A stretch of DNA of 35,353 bases, from positions 1-35,353 of the forward strand of contig NZ_JAFCJM010000072.1 in NCBI RefSeq assembly GCF_018130955.1, written 5' to 3'. This document shows positions 23,592 to 31,425 of the stretch, piece after piece (position 1 is the first letter of the stretch; each line of letters begins with the position of its first letter). The notes under the pieces are model-generated. The model was not told the DNA's origin, made no database searches, and saw only the letters and a program-made list of their open reading frames with translations. Made by a program: the position numbers and the translations under genes. The DNA is from Bradyrhizobium liaoningense (GTDB lineage Bacteria > Pseudomonadota > Alphaproteobacteria > Rhizobiales > Xanthobacteraceae).

Positions 23592-23711
23592 ATGTTTCAG
23601 GCCATGACGACCGACCTGAAAACCTCCTGCGGGCACATGCTCCTGCCGCTCACGCTGGCGCTGGTCGGCGCCTGTGCGGCCAATCTGGTTCTGGTCTGGT
23701 CCTGGCTGTAG
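23592..23711 (+). CDS. Very small membrane protein (39 residues)
   Basis: ATG 23592 opens a 39-residue frame ending at TAG 23711. An N-terminal hydrophilic dozen residues precede a single hydrophobic span, MLLPLTLALVGACAANLVLVW, consistent with one transmembrane helix. Alternative start ATG 23604 is in frame. It fills an otherwise empty spacer and ends five bases before the stop of the opposite-strand gene. No ribosome binding site stands out, so it is tentative. Confidence 0.4.
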   Translation: MFQAMTTDLKTSCGHMLLPLTLALVGACAANLVLVWSWL

Positions 23712-23715
23712 CCGC

Positions 23716-24108
23716 CTATTTTCGCGCCGAGGGAGGCGGCGGGGTGCCGCGGATTTCGTCGCGCAGCTTGGCCATCGTGGTCGCGCAATATTCCTCCCGC
23801 TCGCGCTCGAACCGCTCCTGGTGCTTGCGGAAATTCGCCACCCGGCTCTGGATCTCGCTGCGGAAGTCGCCGCTGATCCGGGGCGGCGCGACCTCGAACG
23901 GCTGTTGCGGCGGCGGCGCAGGGGCGGGCGGCAGCGCTTCGATCTCCAGCGTCCGCTCGATCGCCACATAGGAGACGACGTCAACGCTTGCGACCGGCGC
24001 GGCCGGCGTGCCGTCCACCGGATGCAATCCGTCCTTCCGGCCGGTCACCGATTGGACGAAAGCCATTGTCTGCGCGATCAGCGCGTCGCGTTCCCTCATC
24101 CACTTCAT
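23716..24108 (-). CDS. Hypothetical Pro-rich/coiled-coil protein
   Basis: The 130-residue product starts MKWMRERDALIAQTMAFVQS, has a Pro-rich middle (PPAPAPPPQQP near 60-70) and a charged helix FRSEIQSRVANFRKHQERFEREREEY near 82-107. There is no signal peptide. The pattern suggests a cytoplasmic interaction protein, but I recognise no characterised family. The ATG is at 24108, with GAGGTGAGCC upstream as ribosome binding site. Confidence 0.65.
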   Translation of the reverse strand: MKWMRERDALIAQTMAFVQSVTGRKDGLHPVDGTPAAPVASVDVVSYVAIERTLEIEALPPAPAPPPQQPFEVAPPRISGDFRSEIQSRVANFRKHQERFEREREEYCATTMAKLRDEIRGTPPPPSARK

Positions 24109-24207
24109 GGCTCACCTCACCCGTCGCCGTTCCAGCAAAGGGCCGGCGACGAATCAAGCGCCTCGACAAGGGATTGCATATTTTTCCCGGTCGTCCGAAA
24201 GTGGGCC

Positions 24208-24378
24208 ATGGACTCGAAAGAAGCAGAACAACTGCCGGAGGAGGCACTGGGGTTGCGGCTGGTGCGTGCCTTCCTGACGCTCCCGCTCGAAAAGCGCCAG
24301 CATGTGCTCAGCCTCGTCGAAGAGATGTCGCGCGCGCCTGACCGGCACGAGGAGGAGGCCGAGGCGGCCCCTCGCTGA
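24208..24378 (+). CDS. Small acidic hypothetical protein (56 residues)
   Basis: ATG 24208 opens MDSKEAEQLPEEALGLRLVR and the frame ends at TGA 24378. The product is acidic and helical, with no membrane segment. The frame is open far upstream to 23674, but that stretch is antisense to the 23716-24108 gene. The composition, Leu-rich amphipathic core and acidic ends look like a real protein. It is convergent with the next gene by 8 bases. Function unknown. Confidence 0.58.
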   Translation: MDSKEAEQLPEEALGLRLVRAFLTLPLEKRQHVLSLVEEMSRAPDRHEEEAEAAPR

Positions 24379-24385
24379 CGAAGCC

Positions 24386-24628
24386 CTAGCGCTCGCGCGG
24401 GTTGACGTTGGGCACGAAGGGCGTGCCGACCACCCGTACATCGCTTCGATCGACGACGTTGACCGGCTGGACGGACGGTGCCGTGTCCGTGATCCGGTTG
24501 TCCGCGACCGCCTGAGGCGCGGGTCGTGTTGCCGGCCCGACCAGTGCGGCCGCGCCGGCGGCGACGATGCAGGACAGCGTCACCGCTGCCAGCAGCACCA
24601 TGTTGCAGTTTTCTTCCCTGATACGCAT
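24386..24628 (-). CDS. Small membrane-anchored hypothetical protein
   Basis: From ATG 24628 the product has 80 residues. A single hydrophobic helix at about 10-33, MVLLAAVTLSCIVAAGAAAL, is followed by a hydrophilic Pro/Val/Asp-rich tail, so it should be anchored in the inner membrane with its tail outside. An ATG at 24601 has AGGGAAG upstream and is a credible alternative start. It is divergent from the P-loop protein gene. No known function. Confidence 0.55.
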   Translation of the reverse strand: MRIREENCNMVLLAAVTLSCIVAAGAAALVGPATRPAPQAVADNRITDTAPSVQPVNVVDRSDVRVVGTPFVPNVNPRER

Positions 24629-24707
24629 GGGATGAAAACGACGAGGCCCCGCCATTGGTTCCCGGGCCTGCTTGCGCGTGCGGTGCGCTTCCGTTTCAAT
24701 TCGGCCG

Positions 24708-25241
24708 ATGGCAACAGATGCAACAAAAGTAGCGATCATCGGCAATGCGGCCGGCGGCAAGTCGACCCTGGCTCGCGCGCTCGCGGCGCGCCGGGATTTG
24801 CCGCTCGTCGAGGTGGATCGGCTGCTGTGGCAGAAGGGTTGGCAGCTTACGCCTGCCGACGTCTATGCGCGTCGGCATACCGAAGCGATCGCCGCCGAGC
24901 GATGGGTGATCGAGGGCCTCGGCAGCCAGGATTCGATCGCCCCGCGCCTCGCGCGAGCCACCGAGATCGTCCTGATCGACCTGCCGCTCTGGCTGCACTT
25001 TGCGCTTGCCGCGGAACGGCAGGCCAAATGGACGCAGCAGGAGGCGCCGCCCGCAGGCCTCTTCGAATTGCCGCCGACGCGCGCGCTGTTCGAAACCATG
25101 TGGCAGGTCGACCGCGAGTGGATGCCCGATATCCGCGAACTCTGCCGCCGGGCCGAAGCCGACGGAAAGAAGCTCAGCCGGCTGCAAAGCCTGGACGCGA
25201 TCGATGCTTTCGCACGGGCGGAAGCGGTCGCCGGCGCGTGA
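24708..25241 (+). CDS. P-loop NTPase, adenylate kinase/topology-modulation-like
   Basis: The 177-residue cytoplasmic protein has a Walker A motif GNAAGGKST at residues 12-20 right after the first beta strand, and VEVDRLLW near 32-39 as in small kinases of the adenylate kinase/FlaR-like group. LIDLPLWLHF near 88-97 suits the Walker B strand. These proteins bind ATP and are thought to phosphorylate small substrates, though the substrate here is unknown. The start at ATG 24708 removes a 12-residue extension that overlaps upstream non-coding DNA. The next gene starts 11 bases after its stop. Confidence 0.8.
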   Translation: MATDATKVAIIGNAAGGKSTLARALAARRDLPLVEVDRLLWQKGWQLTPADVYARRHTEAIAAERWVIEGLGSQDSIAPRLARATEIVLIDLPLWLHFALAAERQAKWTQQEAPPAGLFELPPTRALFETMWQVDREWMPDIRELCRRAEADGKKLSRLQSLDAIDAFARAEAVAGA

Positions 25242-25252
25242 GGCGAGGTCCG

Positions 25253-25780
25253 ATGCAGATCACGTTCACCAGGCAGGACCGGGACGGCCGCTACGTCACG
25301 CACATCCGGCGCGACGACGGTGTCGCCTATGTGGTGCGTGGCGTCGGCCACACCTTCGAAATGCCCCATGACCTCGCCCATCTCGTGATCGAAAGGGCGC
25401 TTGGCCTGACCACCGGCTTCTGGGGCAGCGTCTCCGACGGCGCGGTGTTTCCGACGATGACGTACGAGGGTGGACGGCGGAAGCCGAAGGCGGCGCAGCG
25501 TTCGAAAGACGTGTTGAAGGCGAATGCGCGCCGGCTGGTCGAGGCGGAGGTTCTGGTCAGCGTGTTCAGCGACACGATCGTGCAAGGCCATGCCGAAACG
25601 TCGCCGATCCTGCGCTATCGTCCGCACGAGCGATTGCCGGCGCGAGAGCGCGACATCTGGCCCGGTCATGTCAGCGAGATCTACGCCGCCTATGCAAGCG
25701 CACTGCGCGACTGGAGCGCGCTTCGGCCGGGCGAGGCGATGCGGCTGGATTGGGACGTCGGGAGCCGCAGGCGAAGGTAG
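25253..25780 (+). CDS. Hypothetical protein in operon with the P-loop NTPase
   Basis: This 175-residue soluble protein starts at ATG 25253 after AGGCGAGG, 11 bases past the NTPase stop, so the two are very likely co-transcribed. It has a beta-rich first third (MQITFTRQDRDGRYVTHIRR), a helical centre (DVLKANARRLVEAEVLVSVFSD) and a basic C-terminus. No catalytic motif is evident and I recognise no family. The open frame extends far upstream to 24302 only because of high GC. Confidence 0.72.
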   Translation: MQITFTRQDRDGRYVTHIRRDDGVAYVVRGVGHTFEMPHDLAHLVIERALGLTTGFWGSVSDGAVFPTMTYEGGRRKPKAAQRSKDVLKANARRLVEAEVLVSVFSDTIVQGHAETSPILRYRPHERLPARERDIWPGHVSEIYAAYASALRDWSALRPGEAMRLDWDVGSRRRR

Positions 25781-25783
25781 CGG

Positions 25784-25903
25784 TTACCATCGCGGTGTGA
25801 TCAACAGGCTGTAGGCGACGGCAAACAGGAAGCCGGTCATCACCAGCGCGGCAACCGCGCCCGCGGTGATCTTGATCATCTCTTTGCCGCCTTGGGGACG
25901 CAT
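25784..25903 (-). CDS. Very small membrane protein (39 residues)
   Basis: ATG at 25903 is preceded by GGCAGGAGCTGATCC, a textbook ribosome binding site. The frame reads MRPQGGKEMIKITAGAV and continues as one hydrophobic helix (about 12-35) to TAA at 25784. The positive N-terminus predicts an N-in single-pass inner membrane protein. It is convergent with the preceding gene and divergent from the methyltransferase. The strong ribosome binding site and helix make it credible despite its size. Function unknown. Confidence 0.6.
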   Translation of the reverse strand: MRPQGGKEMIKITAGAVAALVMTGFLFAVAYSLLITPRW

Positions 25904-26003
25904 GGATCAGCTCCTGCCTCACTCTACCTGATGTTGAACTGCGATCCAATCTGTGGTGAATGAGCCGCCCGGCGCAGGCCGCATCACCTTTGAGGAGCGA
26001 GTG

Positions 26004-26723
26004 ATGACTGACGAGCTTGACGGCGGCTGGGCGGCGTCCGCGCAGGCCTGGATCGTCGAGCAGGGCGAGGAGGGCGACTATGGTCGCCGCGCCGTGCTGG
26101 ATGCTCCGATGCTGGCGCGGATCGAAGGTCGCGGCTTTGCCCGCGCGCTCGATGTCGGCTGCGGCGAAGGTCGGTTCTGCCGCATCATGCAGCGCCTGGG
26201 CATCCGGACGACCGGCATCGATCCGACCGAAGCGCTGCTTGCGCGCGCCCGGCAATTGGACCCCGCCGGTGACTATCGGCTCGGCCGCGCGGAGGACATC
26301 GCCGAGGAGGCGCAGTTCGACCTGGTGGTCAGCTATCTCACCCTGATCGATATCCCGGACGTTGAAGCGGCAATCGCGAAAATGGCGGCAGCGCTGCGGC
26401 CGGGCGGTACGTTGCTGAGCGCCAACCTGACCAGCTTCAACACCGCCGGCATGCCGGAGGGCTGGCGCCGCGAGAGCGATGGCGGCTTGCGCTTCTCGAT
26501 CGACCACTACATGGACGAGCGGGCGGTCTGGGTCGAATGGCGCGGCATCCGGATCCAGAACTGGCACAGGCCCCTCAGCACTTATATGACGCTGCTCCTG
26601 AACCAGGGCCTGCAATTGCGCGTGTTCGCGGAGCCTACGCCTGCGGCCGGCGATCCCGAACAGATCGCGCGTCATCGTCGCGTACCGTGGTTTCACATCA
26701 TGGAGTGGCAGAAGCCGGCGTAG
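26004..26723 (+). CDS. Class I SAM-dependent methyltransferase
   Basis: This 239-residue cytoplasmic enzyme has the SAM-binding motif I LDVGCGEGR at residues 49-57, the acidic Asp of motif II in TTGIDPTEALL and a post-motif LRPGGTLL. It transfers a methyl group from S-adenosylmethionine to an unknown small-molecule or protein acceptor. GAGGAGCGAGTG before ATG 26004 sets the start; 17 further in-frame residues upstream are less likely. Another methyltransferase follows after 27 bases on the same strand. Confidence 0.88.
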   Translation: MTDELDGGWAASAQAWIVEQGEEGDYGRRAVLDAPMLARIEGRGFARALDVGCGEGRFCRIMQRLGIRTTGIDPTEALLARARQLDPAGDYRLGRAEDIAEEAQFDLVVSYLTLIDIPDVEAAIAKMAAALRPGGTLLSANLTSFNTAGMPEGWRRESDGGLRFSIDHYMDERAVWVEWRGIRIQNWHRPLSTYMTLLLNQGLQLRVFAEPTPAAGDPEQIARHRRVPWFHIMEWQKPA

Positions 26724-26750
26724 AGTGGAGCAAAAAGGGGGTCTTCGCGC

Positions 26751-27449
26751 ATGGATTCAAAACGCCCACCCGTTCTCGCTCATCAGCGCTTCGTCGCCGA
26801 CCGCGACAATTTTGCCGGCCTCGATCTCGCCGCGCGCTTCGACCGGATTTTGAAGACGAACCTGTGGGGCGCGTCGACCTCGGTGTCGGGGCTCGGCTCC
26901 GAGGACCTCGCCACAGCGGCGATCCGCGAGGCACTGCCGCCCTTGTTGCAAAAGCTCGGTGCCCGCTCGCTGCTTGATGCGCCCTGCGGTGATGCGGGCT
27001 GGATCGCGGCCTGCAAGCTCGACGTCGACTATATCGGCGTCGATATCGTGCCGTCGCTGATCGAGGCCAACAGGCGGCGCGCTGTGGACGGCGAGGTGGC
27101 CGGCCGTTTCGTCAATGCCGACATCACCCGCGATGCGCTGCCGCGCGCCGATCTCGTCCTCTGCCGCGACTGTCTGGTTCATCTGAGCTTCCAGAATATC
27201 GACCGCGCCGTCGCGCGCTTTCGCGACAGTGGCGCGCGCTATCTGCTCGTGACCACTTTTCCGGGATGGGAGCGGAATGAGGATTGCGAGGACGGCGACT
27301 GGCGCGCGCTCAATTTCGAACGTGCGCCGTTCGACTGGCCGGCGCCGCTCGCGCTGATCAACGAACGCTGCGACGAGGGCGGGGGCGGCTGGAGCGACAA
27401 GAGCCTCGGGTTGTGGCGGCTGGCAGACCTGCCGCAGTCCGCCGATTGA
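26751..27449 (+). CDS. Class I SAM-dependent methyltransferase (second)
   Basis: The 232-residue product carries LLDAPCGDAGW at about 74-84 as motif I, with Pro-Cys in place of the usual Gly-Cys, and the Asp of YIGVDIVPSLIE as motif II. A conserved CRDCLVHLSF segment near residue 143 follows. Its substrate is unknown. The ATG at 26751 follows a GGGGG tract. It lies 27 bases after the first methyltransferase, suggesting one transcript, but the two proteins are not close paralogues. Confidence 0.85.
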   Translation: MDSKRPPVLAHQRFVADRDNFAGLDLAARFDRILKTNLWGASTSVSGLGSEDLATAAIREALPPLLQKLGARSLLDAPCGDAGWIAACKLDVDYIGVDIVPSLIEANRRRAVDGEVAGRFVNADITRDALPRADLVLCRDCLVHLSFQNIDRAVARFRDSGARYLLVTTFPGWERNEDCEDGDWRALNFERAPFDWPAPLALINERCDEGGGGWSDKSLGLWRLADLPQSAD

Positions 27450-27515
27450 TCCCCGGCGGAGCATGTGCTCCGCCGTCAGAGTTCAACGCCGGCAGGCGCG
27501 GCCGGCCGAATGGCG

Positions 27516-27779
27516 TCAGGCCGCGCGGGTCCAATCCGTTGCTGGGTCGAGGTCCTTCAGGCGCTCTTCCAGTGCGGCAATGGTCACGAGCAGGTTGTCG
27601 CGGCGCCCACGCAGGGTCAGGGCCAGCATCGGATAGGCCAGGGCGGCGGGATCCGAGACGCGGGTGCGCTGCTCTTCGTCCTGGATGTCGGAATCCAACA
27701 GTTGGACTTTCCAGCGCAAATCCGCGATGAGCGCCTGAAGTTGCATGGTGGATGTCTTGGATTGGAACAGCGGCTGCAT
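27516..27779 (-). CDS. Small helical hypothetical protein
   Basis: From ATG 27779 the product has 87 residues, largely amphipathic helix: MQLQALIADLRWKVQLLDSDI then RRDNLLVTIAALEERLKDLD. It probably forms a coiled coil and should be cytoplasmic. GAGG lies eight bases before the ATG. The frame extends further upstream to 28130, through the next gene's antisense, and that part is rejected. Function not recognised. Confidence 0.65.
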   Translation of the reverse strand: MQPLFQSKTSTMQLQALIADLRWKVQLLDSDIQDEEQRTRVSDPAALAYPMLALTLRGRRDNLLVTIAALEERLKDLDPATDWTRAA

Positions 27780-27880
27780 GATGTCGCCTCGATGTGAGAC
27801 AGGCCCACCGCGGGCCCGCCAGGTTGAGTTAACCTGAGCAAACCGGATGCCAGTTCGGTCCACTCGCACAGGGCGTTTGC

Positions 27881-28096
27881 CTAGCTCGGATCCTGCAATC
27901 TTGCGATCTGCGGATTGTGCTGCGAGCGCTTGTCCTTGGCTTCCACACAGATCCGCACGATGCCCACAGCGACGATTGCGAGAAGGCTGACCCAGACGCA
28001 GGCGGAAAGGGCGACGGATGCCATCTTGCGCATGTTGGACTCGTGAGGCCGAACGGAGCCGCCGCGCCGAGTATGATGGCGCGGCGGCTTCGCCAT
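27881..28096 (-). CDS. Small membrane hypothetical protein
   Basis: The 71-residue product from ATG 28096 has a basic N-terminus (MAKPPRHHTRRGG), one hydrophobic helix at about 25-47 (MASVALSACVWVSLLAIVAV) and a charged tail with KDKRSQHNPQI. A shorter start at 28033 (MRKMAS) would leave only the helix and tail. Single-pass inner membrane, N-in topology is expected from the charges. No function known. Confidence 0.55.
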   Translation of the reverse strand: MAKPPRHHTRRGGSVRPHESNMRKMASVALSACVWVSLLAIVAVGIVRICVEAKDKRSQHNPQIARLQDPS

Positions 28097-28323
28097 GGTG
28101 ATCCCGGAGGGCAATATCCGGTGCGCGCAACGTAGCGCGCAGCCGCGCGGCTGCAATCGAACTCGCTCATTAAGCTTGATACCGCAGGCACGGTTAATTC
28201 GGCACGACAGCGAAGACAGCGCACTGATGCCAGATCAGAACGAGAGCGTTGCCCGGCGCAACAGCTTCAAGTTACACTTCCCCTTGCGCAATCGGCCACG
28301 CCTGTCTCCGTCCTGGTGTCGCA

Positions 28324-30177
28324 ATGCCTACCATGAAGCAAAACGCTGCCGCGCTCGCCTTGCTGATCTGGTCCTGCTGGCCGGCGCTGGCGCAGCAGGA
28401 CGGTGCGGCGCTTTACGCGGCCCACTGCGCGCAATGTCACGATACGACCGACAGCCAGAGCCGCGTGCCGGGCCGCAAGGCACTCCAGGCGATGTCGCCC
28501 GAGCTCGTCCTGAGCGCGCTGACGACAGGCAGCATGGCCTCGATCGCCCGCACGCGCAGCGACGAGGAGCGCATGGCGATTGCCGCCTTCGTGACCGGGA
28601 AGGCCGTGGACGCGACCGCACTGGCGAAGCCGGCGGACGCATCCGGACGCTGCACACTGCCGCCTGCCGCATTTCCAGTACCGCTCGATGGCCCGCGCTG
28701 GAACGGCTGGGGCGTGGACACCGCCAACAGCCGCTTCCAGCCGGCCGATATGGCAAAGCTGACGGTCGACGATGTGCCGCGCCTGCGGTTGAAGTGGGCT
28801 TTTGGCTTTGCAGGAGCTTCGCTCGCGTTTGCGCAGCCGACCGTCGTTAGCGGGATGCTGTTCGTCGGCGGCAGCGATCGCAAGGTGCACGCGCTCGAAG
28901 CCAGGAGCGGGTGCATCCTGTGGACGTTCGATCCGGACGCGGCGGTGCGCGCGTCCATCAGCTTCGGACAAATCGCCGGATTGGACGAGGGGACGCTGTT
29001 CTTCGGCGATCTGCGCGCCAACGTCTATGCGGTGAATGCCCGCAACGGTGCGTTGATCTGGAAGGTGAGGGTCGAGGAGCACCACGCCGCCCGCATCACC
29101 GGCGCACCGACGCTTTACGAGGGAAGGCTCTACGTGCCGGTGTCCTCGCTCGAGGAGGCGGCCGGGTCGCAATCGACCTACGAGTGCTGCACCTTCCGCG
29201 GCAGCGTCGTGGCGCTGGATGCGGCAACCGGCAAGCAGATCTGGCAGGCCTACACGATCCCCGAAGTGCCGCATCCGACCACGAAGAACGCGATCGGGAC
29301 CCAGCTCTATGGTCCGTCGGGCGCCGCGATCTGGTCGGCGCCGACGATCGATCCGGAGCGCAAGGCGGTCTATGTCGCGACCAGCAATTCCTATTCGAAT
29401 CCGCCGTCGATCACCAGCGACGCGGTGCTCGCCTTCGATCTCGCGACGGGCAAGCTGCTGTGGAAGCAGCAGGCCACGCCCAAGGACGCCTTCATTGTGG
29501 CGTGCTTCATGCCCGATCGCACCAACTGTCCCGATGACAGCGGCCCGGACCATGATTTCGGCCAGTCGCCGATCCTGGTGAAGCTGCGCGACGGCAAGCG
29601 CGTGCTGGCGATTGCGCAAAAGTCCGGCGTCGTGCACGGCTTCGATCCCGATCAGGACGGCAAGATCTTGTGGCAGACGCGGGTCGGCAAGGGCGGCGCG
29701 CTCGGCGGCAGCGAGTGGGGCTCGGCGGCGGATCAGGACCGCATCTATGTCGCGATCTCGGACGTGCGGTTCACGCGCGACGGCACGCGGAGCCTCGAGC
29801 CGAAGGAAGGCGGCGGCCTGTTCGCCCTCGATCTCGCGACCGGAAAGGTTTCGATGGAGGTGCCACCGGTGGCCTGCGGCGACCGCGATTTCTGCAGCCC
29901 CGCATTATCAGCGGCCATCAGCGTCATTCCCGGCGTGGTGTTCTCCGGCGGCGTCAGCGGCTACATCCGCGCCTACGCAACGGCGGATGCAAAGCTGCTG
30001 TGGGAGTTCGACACCACGCGCGACTACGTGACCGTGAACGGCGTGCGGGCCTACGGCGGCGCGATCGATGGGCCCGGGCCCGTCATCGTCGACGGCATGC
30101 TCTACACCAATTCCGGCTACGGGCAGTGGAGCGGCGTGCCCGGCAACGTGCTGCTGGCGTTCGAGGTGATGCGCTGA
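28324..30177 (+). CDS. PQQ-dependent dehydrogenase with N-terminal cytochrome c (polyvinyl-alcohol dehydrogenase-like)
   Basis: This 617-residue periplasmic quinohemoprotein has a signal peptide ending PALAQ near residue 24. A short cytochrome c domain follows, with heme motif CAQCH at 35-39 and a distal Met region. From about residue 115, WNGWGVDTANSRFQ starts a beta-propeller with repeated A-x-x-G-x-x-x-W motifs that holds pyrroloquinoline quinone. YECCTFRGSVVALD resembles polyvinyl-alcohol dehydrogenases, so an alcohol is the probable substrate and electrons should pass via the heme. The start is ATG 28324 or ATG 28333; ribosome binding is weak for both. No pqq genes are seen nearby. Confidence 0.85.
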   Translation: MPTMKQNAAALALLIWSCWPALAQQDGAALYAAHCAQCHDTTDSQSRVPGRKALQAMSPELVLSALTTGSMASIARTRSDEERMAIAAFVTGKAVDATALAKPADASGRCTLPPAAFPVPLDGPRWNGWGVDTANSRFQPADMAKLTVDDVPRLRLKWAFGFAGASLAFAQPTVVSGMLFVGGSDRKVHALEARSGCILWTFDPDAAVRASISFGQIAGLDEGTLFFGDLRANVYAVNARNGALIWKVRVEEHHAARITGAPTLYEGRLYVPVSSLEEAAGSQSTYECCTFRGSVVALDAATGKQIWQAYTIPEVPHPTTKNAIGTQLYGPSGAAIWSAPTIDPERKAVYVATSNSYSNPPSITSDAVLAFDLATGKLLWKQQATPKDAFIVACFMPDRTNCPDDSGPDHDFGQSPILVKLRDGKRVLAIAQKSGVVHGFDPDQDGKILWQTRVGKGGALGGSEWGSAADQDRIYVAISDVRFTRDGTRSLEPKEGGGLFALDLATGKVSMEVPPVACGDRDFCSPALSAAISVIPGVVFSGGVSGYIRAYATADAKLLWEFDTTRDYVTVNGVRAYGGAIDGPGPVIVDGMLYTNSGYGQWSGVPGNVLLAFEVMR

Positions 30178-30192
30178 CGCGGCGGCAATTTC

Positions 30193-30646
30193 ATGTGGCA
30201 CTGGCCCGCGATGATCGTGGTGTGCTCCCCTGGCCTGCATCACGTCGGCGCGCGCCGACGACTGTGAGGTCAAGGCTGCGGAGATCGCCGAAAAGATCGG
30301 CCTCGACGCCGGCGAGCGAACACCCTGGGGCTCCATCGCGCTCAGCGCGCGCAACGAGGGCGAGGACGACTATGGCGTCTATCTCCTCTGCAAGGGCGCG
30401 CTCGGGACGACGCTCCGCTATCTCAGCCCGCCGTCGCCCGGCCCAAAATGGTTTCAGTTCGTCGGCCGCTCCGGCGCGATCCTCACCGGCGTGAAGCCGT
30501 CATCAATCGCGCTCGGCGCGCAAAACTGCGTCGAGAACGCGCGCCTGCGCAAGGCGCCGTTCCGATCGCCGGGCTCGGCGTTTCAGATGCAATGCGCGGT
30601 GTCGAGGAACGACGATCGCGCGGAGCTGTCGTTGGCGGGAAGGTAA
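30193..30646 (+). pseudogene. Exported hypothetical protein gene, frameshifted in a C4 run
   Basis: ATG 30193 reads MWHWPAMIVVCSP, the start of a signal peptide, then shifts out of frame and hits TGA. The adjacent frame from about 30230 reads LACITSARADDCEVKAAEIA and stays open to TAA 30646, with sensible protein sequence (CKGALGTTLRYLS, KWFQFVGRSG). Removing one C from the CCCC run at 30227-30230 joins the two into a 150-residue protein with an ideal signal peptide cleaved at SARA. Four cysteines suggest periplasmic disulfides. It follows the dehydrogenase by 15 bases. A sequencing error, a true mutation or programmed slippage are possible. Family not recognised. Confidence 0.65.
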
Positions 30647-30667
30647 GACAGAGAGAGGGAGGCCGCA

Positions 30668-31204
30668 ATGGACGCCAGTTGGACGAAGAGCGGTAGCGAG
30701 ATTGCTCAAATACTCGCGCTAGCTGGGGCAACATTGTTCTTTTTGTACAAAGCAGTCTCTGGGTACCTCAGAGTAAATCTAGCGATGAAAGTGAATTGCG
30801 AGAGGCACGCGTCGAGCGATGGCATGGACTTCCTAGCCATTCAAGTTCACCTCAAGAAAGGTCAGAACGGTACTTTCGTGATGCACGATCTGAGCGCGCA
30901 CGTAACCCATGGCGATTGCGAGAACATAGTTCAGTTCGATGGGACGACGCGGTTGGCGCGAAAGCTTGAAACTATCTCGCAAACTAACCGGGCCGTTGTG
31001 GAGTGGAATGAAACTGACGCTAGGTCGCCGCTCTTGAAGTTGGTGCCGGATGAAGAGATTAACCTGGCTGCGCTGCACAAGGTCCCGAGTGAGGCAGTTT
31101 GCAGCGTCCAAGTCTGTCTTCTTGGTCAAGCGCTCTCACGCCCGGTGTTCGGTCAATACAGGTGCTCGACCGTATCGTTTCCCCGGATGAATAAAGATCA
31201 GTAG
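30668..31204 (+). CDS. Membrane-anchored hypothetical protein in a low-GC region
   Basis: The 178-residue product starts at ATG 30668 after GAGGGAGGCC. A single hydrophobic helix at about 12-32, IAQILALAGATLFFLYKAVSGYL, precedes a beta-rich soluble domain with KVNCERHAS, LDLSAHVTH-like strands and several cysteines. Base composition and codon use are clearly less GC-rich than the neighbours, pointing to recent acquisition. It is the first gene of the accessory block ending at tRNA-Thr. I recognise no family. Confidence 0.68.
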   Translation: MDASWTKSGSEIAQILALAGATLFFLYKAVSGYLRVNLAMKVNCERHASSDGMDFLAIQVHLKKGQNGTFVMHDLSAHVTHGDCENIVQFDGTTRLARKLETISQTNRAVVEWNETDARSPLLKLVPDEEINLAALHKVPSEAVCSVQVCLLGQALSRPVFGQYRCSTVSFPRMNKDQ

Positions 31205-31425
31205 ACGCAGCAACTCCCAGCGACCGCTCAAGGCCATTAGAAGCCCGCTGAGAGCCGTTTATCTGAGCCTCCCATAGCCACGCATCGGGAAAGCAATCCT
31301 ATACGCGCGATTGCGCGAGGCAATGGATGGAGGGTAGGGGGGCTTTGCATCGTAAGGCGAAGTCGCCCCTACACCGGCCATGGGGAAATTCACACGTCCG
31401 CAAAACCCATAACTCAAGGAAACTT
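31205..31425. other. Spacer in the accessory region
   Basis: No gene is supported here. It contains the ribosome binding site AAGGA of the following terminase-like gene near 31417, and no clear terminator or att repeat. Confidence 0.4.

Noticed and set aside
24302..25252. Upstream extension of the gene at 25253
   Set aside because: It overlaps the P-loop NTPase gene in a different frame and reads as Arg-rich shadow.
28267..29637. 456-residue minus-strand open frame opposite the PQQ dehydrogenase
   Set aside because: No ribosome binding site or domain; the sense strand has heme and PQQ motifs.
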